Origin: Amphiura filiformis
Taxonomy: Eukaryota; Echinodermata; Ophiuroidea; Amphilepidida; Amphiuridae
NCBI RefSeq assembly: GCF_039555335.1
Contig: NC_092629.1
Location: forward strand, 33,187,796-33,251,795
Direction of reading: 5' to 3'
Length of the DNA: 64,000 nt
Part shown: piece by piece, positions 36,301 through 48,300 of the stretch
Layout: each line of letters starts with the position of its first letter
Numbering within the stretch: position 1 is the first letter of the stretch
Notes under the pieces: model-generated
Databases searched by the model: none
Told to the model about the DNA's origin: nothing
The model's input: only the letters and a program-made list of their open reading frames with translations
Translations under genes and position numbers: made by a program

Positions 36301-39300
36301 CTGGTTTAATGTAGCCAGGTAGTTGGTGAGATCATTGGAATGTTTTACAAGGCTACTGGTATTCAAATGAAACAACGAAAGGTTACAATTATCAATGCTA
36401 GGAGTATGATTGATGATGGTACTACTGTCATAATAAGAAGAATTAACTTTCATGGAGTTTGTGACATCGGTCACATCCGATTGGTCATCAATAGGATTCA
36501 GAGAGCCATTAAAGGAGAAGGGATTAAAGATAAGATCAACAAAGGGATTAAACTGAGAGGGTGTATGATCCACACTCCCCCGTGGAAGATTTAGCTGAAG
36601 TCATCCACAGAGGGAGTATAAGTTTAGACTAGAATAGACAATTTTTGGGTACTTCCATTTGAAATACTCCGTGGAAGATATAGGTAAAGCCATAGTGCAG
36701 GGGGAGTATGGACCTGTTTCAAAATTATAAACTCTGACCAATTACATTTAAAAAACATATTCCCTCTGTGGAAGATATTTCCACAATCTTCCACAGGGAG
36801 AGTGTGGATTTCAAGTTGAATAGCCCATTGCTGCATCTGCCCGTGTGATATGGACGTAATGTTGCTTTGAATTTTTACATACAGGTCCATTATTAGCATC
36901 TCGAGGGCTAGGAATGCGAAGGATAGGATCGCGACAACCGTTGCACGACCCATATGAAGAGGGCGCCCTTGGATTATACACACCGCCAGCTATTTCTGCT
37001 CATGAACAACTCACATTAGACCGGTAAGATGATTTTTGTATAGCTTATAAGTTTTTGCATCTGGCAGTGCAGGCCTAGAAATCCAATATGAATCCGCAAA
37101 TCAATTTGTGTAAAACAACAACAGTGCAAATTTGTTCCAACACTGGTGACAGTTTATAGAAGCCAGACTTGAGAAAAAAATAACTTGTGTGAAGTACTGA
37201 GTTTGACCATGGTTCAATTAATATATTGTACAAAAATGACGATTTGAAAACAAAAAAACGTGAAACAAAGATGCCTTTGTTATGATACACAAATCTAGGC
37301 AGTTTTAAATTTGTGCAAATCAAGGATTCTTGCAAAATTCTCCTGCGAGAATCCAAATTGATTTGCGTGCACTGTTACAGGTTTCTAGGGATGCAGTGTA
37401 TGATGTATAATGCTTTCAGTTTGTGCATGTAGCTGGCTTAATCAGTGCTGTACGGTGCAAAAACTGATTGAGGAGCCAATGGCTCGTAACTTTATAAATT
37501 TAGGCGCCCAAATTTTGCTCCCAGGTAAAAATTCTGAGGTGCCAACTGAACAGCCACATGCGTTGAATGTTCATAGCTGCTGTACTCTGATCTACATATT
37601 CCCACTGAATGCTACATACTTCATACGCAGCATGTACAGTGTAGGCCTATGTGTTTTCCAGGAAGTTCCCATTGAGACATCATGCTAAATGCATATTCAT
37701 AGCATACATTTGTACTCTTGAATGCTACATTACATACATGTTTTGTTTTTGGCGATTAAAAGCATCTGCAGTTGGTCGCCATTGGCGCCAGGGATTGAAT
37801 ATTTAGTCGCCAACAGCAAAAATCTAGTCGCCAATGCGCCTAAAATGGTCGCACCGTACAGCACTGGGCTTAATCACAACAGAAGCCAGCTGAGGGTACC
37901 CACAACATGATATTATTTTTGACAAGTGGAGGATGGAATGATGTAGTGGTCGATGCACTTGCTTCTCACCTCAACCACCTTGGTTCAAATACCCACACTG
38001 CTGTTAGTGAGCATGCTTGCCTATCCATGACCATCCTCACAGGTGTTCCACCAAGTTCTGTGAAAGAGCTGATGGGAAAAATATGACAAGCATAATAGTT
38101 TTCCCAAACATATATTTTAAAGTAAGTGTTTGATTCAGATAATCAAGGGTGAAAATAAGCAGGCTACGGGACTAGTTTCAGGCCCATGAGTTGCCTTCTC
38201 TAGCCCATTGAGATCACAACACCATGCTACACTTTTTGTCCTGAACTGTAGCCTGTCGCCATACTGTCTATATACATATATGGTCGAATCCAACCAAAAA
38301 GTGTCCACGGGCCAAAAATAAAAGTCCGAAATAAAATGTCTCCACAATTTTTTTTTTTTTTTCATTGATTGATGACATATTGGCCTTATAGGAACCAAAA
38401 GTGCCATTACTAATCTTGAAAAATAAATCCAGGACGTGTGATAGTAAATGTGATATCAAATCCCAATGTTACCTACGAATACCGCTAGGATGCTTTCACT
38501 ATCGCAATACTAATCAACCTAAAACAAATGGAATATTCCCATTAACGTTTTTTTCGTGTAATGTAGACCACAGGGTGTCAGGAAAATGCTAGCTCAACCA
38601 GAAAATATTTGTTTTTATTTTATAACTTGCGATCAATATGATCTTAGTCAATTTATGCTAGTTTATTTTTGAAAATGAAGTTTAGGTCAGTTTCTGTATT
38701 TTATTTATCAAATGAGTATGAATCAATTTACACATTGTATTAGAACAAGTAGGATATATATTTTCAAGAATATTAGGAATTATACGCATATGGCCCATTT
38801 CACGGTTAGGCGCCACTTTTAGTGAAAAAAACTCGAAATTTTCAAAATGGATTAAATTTAATTTAATAGGGTTTTCTTTTCCAAATAAGACCAGATTTTC
38901 ATAAAATATCATTTCCCAGCTTAAATCTCGTTACTTCTTGAAGAAAATTATGATTTATTATCTCATGTTATGTAATTTTTTAACAAATTTGATCAATATT
39001 GAGTAGTGTATATTTATACTTTGACTGTCCAATACATATATCATAGATATTTAAAATAAACGAGTATGTCATAGGCTCCCTTCTGACCAAATTTGGGCAA
39101 ATTTTGTTGTGTAATGACAAATTTATGGCCACTTTAATGTAATTTTGTGATAAAAAGGAAATTGACATGAAAAGGTTTATTCAACAATTTTAATAATCAA
39201 CGAATGACTCTGATATTGCACAGCTTTGAAGGTCATAATATGGGTAATGTTCACAAATAATATCAGCCAGTTTGAAAACACAGGTCAAATTCAAGATTCT

Positions 39301-42300
39301 GATGTTTGTGCAATTTTGGATGTGACTGATGTCAATGTGAACGGAAACCACACACTGTAAAGCAGAGTATGTTTCAGAAAATAATGATTCAACGAGTTTT
39401 CACACACTCAGTGAATTAAATGGGATATATTGAAACATATCAACCTGTGTTAGTGTTCATTTTAAAACATTGTTTACAATTTATAGAAGTGGATGTGACA
39501 TTTTCAATTGTGAACGGAATGTTTCATTATGATAAACAGTTTGCTTGTCAACAATATAAGCTTTGGGCACTTCTAACACATATATTTTGTGAGATTCTAT
39601 TGAATTGAGCAATGCTAAAACGTTTTTCCTGACCCTTTATATTTTTGACAAGCAAAATGTTTATAATTTACTGAAATGTTCCGTTCACAATTGAAAATGT
39701 CACCGCTTCTGTAAATTGTATACAAAACTGTCCTCTAAAGACAAAGACAAAGCTTTGAAATAATCATATATGACATGTACAAAATAATAAACCTATTTTA
39801 GAAAGTCAAATATCATGTTGTTTAAGTATTTTGGCCTAAAACTACTAATTTTGAGGATGTGACATGTGAACGGAAATTGAAGCTTTTTGAATCTCCTGTC
39901 ACAATTAAAGAAGGCATACTGAATTAAAGATTTGTTGTGCCTTTTGATCCCCCACAAACCTGTAATGAAGTAACTTCAAACTGGCATCCTAGTCCCATTC
40001 CTGTCTTAGTTCTTTGAAGAAACTATTTTGGATGTGACAGGTACCATGGATGTGACACATGTGAGCGGAAACTTTGAAATGACATCTGCAAGCTAAGTTG
40101 ATGAAGGAGTTTTCATTAAATGGTGTCATTAGATAGCTCATAGCAGGAGATTTTTAAAAATCAAGGAGAAAAAAATTCTGCCACATTTTGTTAATAAATT
40201 ATACTATTTGGAAAATTAATCGGATGTGACAAAATTGTGAACGAATTTGTTGGCAAAAATTCAAAAATATCGCTGTATCTACATATTAAGAGCAACAAGT
40301 GCAATTTGTTCAACAAATAGTAACAAGACTCTGAACTTTACTAAAACACACTAGTTTGCCATTCATGTAAAGTATTAGTCGATCTATTCCACATTGAATA
40401 AGGTACATAGATGTGAACGGAAAATGTCACATCCAAATTCAGAAATTTAAATGGTTCTCATGCTAGTTTAACTGACAACTAATACTTTGTTCATGTATGG
40501 CTGTATAGTGCAACTTGTTCACTACATAAAAACAACAAAAGCAGCTGGTAGGCTCAACATAGTTAAAAGTGGCAGCATTGGAAAATAAATGTCTGTTTCC
40601 AGGTTGCTAGTGAAATGTGGTTTTTGACCACTTCTGACCCCTAGCGCCCTGAAAGATAAACTAGAAAGGCCGATTAAGCTAATGGAGGTAGGCCATACAG
40701 AGACAATGAAAAATCACCAACAGTAAATTCTGTAACCCCATTATTTTTTACACACCAGGCCAGATATGTTGAAAATCAAAAAGTGGCGCCTAACCGTGAA
40801 ATGGGCCATATACCTAACGCTTTATACAATGAAAAGGTGAAGAAACCCGGGTATTCGTAGGTAACATGAGCGATTTAACAATATCTATATTGAGTTTAGA
40901 GGTTTAAATTTTGCTATTATGGTAATGAATTAATAAAATGGTAGTTTTTAGATCTCTTTCAGATGGTACGTCCAAATTAATAAATGCTATTACCTTAGAT
41001 CAAAAAATTTTGATGCTTTTAGCAAGATTTTGACCACTTCATTTTGATATACAAGTAGTTAATCAGCAATTTTACATAATAAATAATTGTTGAATGAATC
41101 CAGTATATGGGTAATAATAGTGTCCTGGGGTACCGCTTAAAGTTTTTGACAATTAATTTCCATTGGTAGACACACTTCATTACACATGTCATGTATTATG
41201 CTGTATTCGTAAGTAACATTTCAGTATTTGTAGGTAAGAATTAGACTTTTGGTGGATATCGCAATCAAAAATTCATTTTATAAAGCACTTTGAATGTATT
41301 ATTTTCTTTATATGCGTTTATTGATACTTTAGACCCTATCATGTATTAATAATGTCGGTTCACAGCGGTTGAAAGAGGATTGAAGTAAGAAACAAAGGCA
41401 CTAAAGTGACTTTAATTTGCTTAATTGCACACAAATCGCTTAAAACCGTTATTGCAGACTTGTGAAGTCCATCTTGGAGTCAGTTACGCCTTGTGGCCTT
41501 TCGTTTGAGGGCAACTACAATTAGCTTTATACCAGGGTCCATCAATGTGTTGTCTAGATCATGAGACAATGAGAACAGTCGTTTTTTCCATGGTATTCGT
41601 AGGTAACCTTAGCGAAAACGTCAAAAGTTACCTTCGAATAAATCAATTTGGACACAAATTACTCAGAAACCAGACGGTCGGTAAACATTTAAAATGAAGC
41701 ACACATGACAGTTGACAAATCCAAGTATTTATCCCTTCTAATCTTCTTTGAATCTGATTTTTCTTTCAAATTTCAGTATTTTGTCTATTTCAGTACATAT
41801 TTTTCACCAATTAAGCCGTATTCAGTTTTGCATGGTGGGCATGTATGTGAATTCGCAACTTTCATTGACATATGATTTGATAGCAAACATACAGGCCTTT
41901 GTTATGTACCAATATGGGCATTGGCATGAATGGCGTTGTTTCACAATACTGTCATAATCTCAGATTGTATTCGTAGGTAACATTCGGTTACCGAAATTTA
42001 CATACGAATACTTGCTTTTATTGTTGACATCTCAGAAATATTTAAACGCAGGCTATTGAAACTTGGTAGAAATAAAGAGTGCATTACCCTGCACCTATTG
42101 CTTAACTATTGTTTACTATTCTCTCACTTTGTGGAAATGGCACAGCTTTTAACATGTATTCGGAGGTAATGCATATTTTTACCAAACCTACCTTTGTGCC
42201 ATTTAGAATTTCTGGCAGCTAAACACAATAATAAAGATGTCCGAATGCAATGCATTTCAGTATTGGACATATCAAAGCTTGTATCAATTAAGCATTTATT

Positions 42301-45300
42301 AGTGATTTCCATTTTTTAAGATATATCTAGTGCTATGAAAAATTGTATTCGTAGGTAATGTAAAACAATACCACTCAAAAAATTATCACAAAAAATTCAT
42401 AATTATGTACAAATATGTGAAAAATTGAACAGGCAATCTTTGAATACACACCTTTCAGGAAATCAATTTAGATTCAATCCAATGACTTCTTTTCATAACT
42501 GATTTATATGTTTTTAAAAATACTTTAAGAAATATTTTGAAAAAATGGGTAAAAATAGCATGTTTTGGGGGTCTCTGTGTCTAAGTTTTTCACAGAAGGG
42601 GTCTTATTATATATGGCGCGAAGCGTATGATCAAGGCGAATAAACACAATACAAAAAACGAATGCCAATTGATTAATACTTTCAAGTTATGGCCCTGAAC
42701 ATGCCGTGTACACTTTTCGTTGGATTCGACCATATGTAGTACTCTGTTGTTGGAACATTTCTATGATATGTTATGTTTAATTAGTGATGTTTTACAGCTC
42801 ATACCCTTGCAAGACAAATTCAGTATAACCCCACAAAATGTTTACAAAATCAGTGTCAGTTACTGGTATCATAAATGTATGTGCATTGTACATATTAAAT
42901 TATATCTACACAAACTTTAATTTTTTTTTATCATTGTCTATTTTGTTATTTTTTTCAGAGAAAAACAGCAAGTCCATGGTAAGTATAGAACACCTCAATG
43001 GGCTATTCCAGTTGAAATCCGTACACCCCCATGGAAGACTTGACATTATTCTCCCACACAGGGAGTGTAGATTCAAATAGAGTTGCTCATTCATGTAACT
43101 CCATTTGAAATTCACAATCCCTGTGTGAGAGTTAGAGAGATTACCCCTAACCCTACCCATGGTTTTTTGCTATCGGAAGGGAAAGAAGAAACAAAAAAGG
43201 AGAGAAGATGAAGAAAGAAGTCACTTGGTACCCGCGGGATATCAAACCCGGGACCCCTCACATGCCACGCACACGATCACCGACCTGGGTATGACTTAGG
43301 CCATAGACCGTGAAGAGATGGACGGTCGTCTGGATCATAATTCTATAGAAATTTCACATTATGCTGAGACCATGTACGTCTCGCTCGCACCTGTTGGATT
43401 AGCGTGTTTGAAAGAAGCGGCATTCAATCAAAGTACATTACATTGTCTCTGACACATTTACGACTGCAATGTAAACTCTGTTGTCACAAAACAATTATAG
43501 TTACAAGAAATGAAACGGTAAAAAACGCTTATTTGTTGCAGTTTCAAGTTAATTAAATGAATACATATATTCACCGTTTCGATTTATCTAACACTACCTG
43601 TTACTCTGGCATTGAATGAGTTTCAATTTGTGTTATATAAGCCTTGGTCTCAAAGCACAACATTCCATTGGTTTGCGACTGATAATGCAATTGAGTGGAC
43701 GAGAGTTGAGTTATTGACCTTTTGTACCGTAAATCGATTTGATGGCAGGTTTGAAGACTATCTTGTCTTTGTGTTCAGGCGAGATGATCATAGCTTCAAA
43801 GGATATGCTGCAGATGACCGTCCATGTCTTCACGGTCTATGCTTAGGCTGATTGTGTCATCAAGTCACATGGAATGCATGCACACAGAGTGGTTTTAATA
43901 GTGAGCTTTAGTTAGACTAAGTTGGGTTAGGATTAAGGTCATGTCTTCCATAGGGGGTACATGGGTGGTTGAGGCAGTTGCCCAAAATGAGAACAGGCAG
44001 TACATGTAGCAAGAATAGATAGTAGGCATGAATAAGGACATTTCATTGGTTAATAGCTAATTTATTTTGCTTTTGTGCATACCATTACCTGACAATATAC
44101 AGCCATTAAAACAGCTGTTAATCACAGCCTCATCTTCAAACCAGTAATATTTTTTGTATTGCATTAAAGCAGAGAATAACTAATCATGTCTTGTCTTTGA
44201 TACCTGTGTTTTCTTCAGTTGTTGTAGACCCAGTTCTTGCCAAAGTCTTGAGGCCACATCAAAGGGAGGTAAGTGTCTTATTTGCAGATAAAATCATGTT
44301 CATTGTCATAAATGTTTAACCATAAAGGTATCTGTTTTATCAATTACTATTGTTGACATGGTGCCTTCAGGAAAGAAAGTTTCCTATTACTAAGAACTTT
44401 TGAGACGGTTTGTATGTTTTACTGCTGCGCTCAAAAATTCAATCATTCCAACGCTTGTAAACAAACCATACCCGAGTTTGATTGACAGATGACATCAGGC
44501 ACAAACTATAGTCTTTTTAATTCTGTCTTTGAAATAAATGTTGGTGTGTGACATGTATAATGTGGTCCGTTTTTTTCTTCAATTTGATTCTTATTGCTTA
44601 TGTTTGGCAGGGGGTTAAGTTCCTGTGGGATTGTGTGACTGGACGAAGAATAGAAAACAGCTATGGTTGTATTATGGCGGATGAAATGGTAAGATTTAAA
44701 AAAATTGTATTGTGTATTTATATTGTGTGCATATGTATATATTGTGTACTTTGCATAGTACCAAGTAGTACTTAATAGGGCACAAAAATACCAAATTGCA
44801 GGTCAGCCCTACATTAAAATGAAAAATCAAATCAAAGAAGGCCCTGTCTTGGATTCAGACCTGAATTATGACACACGGTGACACTGCTACAAACCTGTCA
44901 TCAAGTCATGTGACCCTGGTTACCCTGTGGGTCACATGATTACCTTTGCTGTTCCTACTTCACTTTTGGTGAAGTAATGGCAGAAAGAAGAATCTTGGTC
45001 AGCAAACAAGTTACCTCTAGCACGTCTATAGGAATTGCTTTATTCAGTGTGTATGTAACTTGATTTTTGACCAAGATTCTTCTCGCTGCAAAGTAATGCT
45101 GGTTTCATACTTTCTGCCGCTTGCTACTAAGTGGCGTGACACTTTATCATGCCGCTTGTACTTTTCTGCAATCTGAACGGCACACCATGACTATAAAAGC
45201 CAATGTTGCTGCTCAGCACTGCTGAAAAAATTGTTTCCTGTTCTCATAAAGCGATGCTGCTCCCAAGTTGACTTTAATTTTTTTTTTTCAATTCAATTCC

Positions 45301-48300
45301 CTCAAATGAGGGAAATTTATTCAGTATATAAAGGCCTCCGGCCCTAAAATACATTGTAAATTACATAAACAATATTAACGTATACATCTACTGACGAAAG
45401 TATATATCTCTCTTCTTACATGCATTAAATAGATATTTACACAGATTTTTCAAGATCCTGCTATCAGAAGTCTGCATGAATTGGCAATACTTCAGTTCAG
45501 TTGGGTTTTCACGATAGTATCTAGGTATAAAACGTTGCAGCTCATTCCTAAAATAATCACACACTAGAACAAAATGCAGTTCATCTTCGACCAATCCAGA
45601 CTCACATAATTTACAGAGACGTTCATCGCGTGGTATACCTTCATATCTTCCTAAAACTACTTCCAAATTCAAACTACCCAGTCGGAGTTTAGTCAACAAA
45701 ATCTTCATCATAACATTTTCAATTATAAATAAATACTTTTCACATATGATATCAGTCTTAAAGATTGAATAATATTTTAACTTAGAATTAGTACGCATAG
45801 ACTCATCAAAACGTTGTAGTTCTATGTCTGTACAACGTTGCTTAAAAAGTGAAATAAAAACATTTTTATTGGCAACACCTTGAGCAATCCAAACGTGACC
45901 AAATCCTCTAGAAAACAAAATGTTTTTGACAGCTAGTGCCCAACACTCCTGGCCACGTTCGGCTTTGTTGAACTGAAATTTATAACACTGAATTAATGTT
46001 CTATTATGACTTAATTCAAGAATATATAGCCAATACTTGATAACTCTCATCAGAGTTTGAATAAACAAAGGATATCTGCCCAATTCACCTCGCACACCAT
46101 CACTAGAAGTTGTTTTTGGTATGTTGAGTAGGTACCTGCAGAAACTTAAATGTACTCTTTCAATTAACATTGATTCATCTGTTCCCCATAATTCGCAGCC
46201 ATAAAACATAATTGGGGCAATTTTAGTATCAACAATTTTGCACATTCAACTCCTAGCAATCTGCTGCTTTGGTCAAAGCGGTGGAGTGATCAATACATCA
46301 GCTTGCTGCTGGTCACCGCTAGCGTTTCTGGTGCGACTGCGCAGTCAAGCAAAATCGTCGTCAGAGGGGCAAGTGGCAGGAAAGTATGAAACCAGCATAA
46401 GTCCTACATTTTTATTGAGAGAACTATCGGCAAGTTGGTTCAGAATATTTGACACATTTTATACTGGTTGTGAGAAGTTAGAAACCTCATCCACAACTAT
46501 CAAGACTACCACAACAACTCTGCTGCTTCCAAACTAGCACTGCCACTGCTATTACCACCAACTCTAACTCTTCTGCACCAATAGAGGCCGTCATCGTGAC
46601 GTCATATGCCGCCATCTTGTGGGTACACGCTATAATGGTCGTTCGATCTCCATGCGTGAACAGCCAAATCACTGCGTAGGTGCGCGATAACAGCTGTGTG
46701 GAAAGCTGCGCCCTGCGCGTAGTGTCCTACACATGAACATACAGATAATTTGTACCCACAAGATGGCGAAAGGCTGACGGCCTCTATACCATCACTATTG
46801 TAGCCACCTCTGGCCTTGCTGCCTCTGCCTTTGCTGCTGTCGCCAACCACCACCACTGCAACGCTGTTGCTGCCACCTACAGCTACAATAACACTACCTA
46901 CCTACAATTCTGGGATGTTCTTGACATTATTACAGATTATTTACAAATTTTTACAAATAATTGTTTCTTTTCAGGGTTTGGGTAAAACTTTACAGTGTGT
47001 GACATTAATGTGGACACTATTAAGACAGAGTCAGGAATGTGAGTATAATGTTATGTAACATAGCTAATGTCTACTTTTGCTGCATGCCTTTGTTACTTGT
47101 CCCCCTGCCTTTCTTACAGTGCCTTCGATTGGTTAATTACATGATATAATCATCTCAGTAACCAATCAAACTAGAGCTTTTAGATCTATGAAGCTTAATT
47201 CCCTTAATGACCATTGTTACCATATCTCTGATTGGCTCATTACATGATATAGCCCTCCTTGTAACCAATGAAAATAGTTATTAGAGACCTATGGGGTGTT
47301 TTCCGGCCTCATCTGTTAGACTCGCCATTTGACTTTCAAATCATGCATATCAATGGCTGTGGTAGAAACTTTACTTTTGTCATACCATCAAGTAGTTTCC
47401 CGTGTTTTTATTGGATAAGCACCCCAATTTACTGACATGATATTTATCGTATCATACCCCCTGAGTGTGTCCCAACGCGCTGTATCATACCTGCTGAGTG
47501 CGTCTATGCACCTATCGACGCACTGTATTGTGTTAGTAAGGACATACACATGCGCAGCTCTGCATAAAAACTCAGACATCATAATAATCATGGCGTTTCA
47601 ATAACAGGTTACGGAGTCGGTGTACATGCATTGAAAAACAGATTTCACTGAGATTTGCCACTCCAAATAATCATGATCATTAACGCAGAGAGCAAAAAAC
47701 AACAACAATGTGGTAGCTTTTCTGAACAAAATTTGCATCAAAAAGAGGGTCTCAGTGGTGAGTGGAGTTGGTTCGTAGGATGACCGTGCTGGTTGAGCTA
47801 TCCAGCTTTATTAGAGTAAGCCTACTTTATAAGATAATTATCATGTAGATCGTCAGCCAAGAATTACACCTGTGAATAATTTATCTCGTTATGAGAGATT
47901 ATTTGTACAGTATGATAAAATCGTTATTAGGTTCAGTTTAGGGGGTGATACAGATTACATCTAGTCTCGGAGTCCGTATCACCCCCAAACCTCCCCTAAT
48001 TAGACAATAATAACTGCGCCGACCATCTATTTTGAGGTCATTGTGTGAAATCGGAGTGTTTTGTTTTGGGCTGAGGTATTTACCGAGGCCCAAAACAAAT
48101 CCCGACAATTTCACACAATGACCTCAAAATAGATGGTGCAAAGTTATTATTGTCATTCATTACCGTCGTATCTAATATTTTGAACAAATCAAAATGGCAT
48201 TTTATGTTATTTTATGCCATAAAACGCTGTTAAATATAACCAGTTTTAATCATTGTTGTAACCTACCCTACAAAAAAATCAACCAGGCGAATATAACATT

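Larger units (their letters stand above)
33035..36567 (-). mobile_element. LINE (CR1/jockey-like) antisense in RAD54 intron 4
   Basis: From 5' to 3' on the minus strand come an endonuclease (36567-35669), a reverse transcriptase (35418-33994) and a C-terminal region (33935-33567). A 3' non-coding part follows and ends in a (TGAA)n run at 33035-33062. That 3' microsatellite is typical of CR1/L2-type LINEs. Several frame breaks make it inactive, but the catalytic FADD is intact, so it is younger than the LINE at 1-2740. Confidence 0.93.
45097..46397. mobile_element. TGCTGGTTTC MITE, copy 3, split by a LINE
   Basis: TGCTGGTTTCATACTTTC at the left and GAAAGTATGAAACCAGCA at the right are perfect inverses with TAA on both sides (45094-45096, 46398-46400), the PIF/Harbinger target pattern. 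The two halves (to ~45277 and from ~46247) align to the uninterrupted copy at 16195-16530. Confidence 0.85.

Noticed and set aside
36624..36983. 119-codon minus-strand frame over RAD54 exon 5
   Set aside because: It overlaps a MITE and a confirmed exon on the other strand.
43612..43851. 79-codon frame that looks protein-like
   Set aside because: It coincides with the right half of a TIR element including its terminus, and has no splice context.
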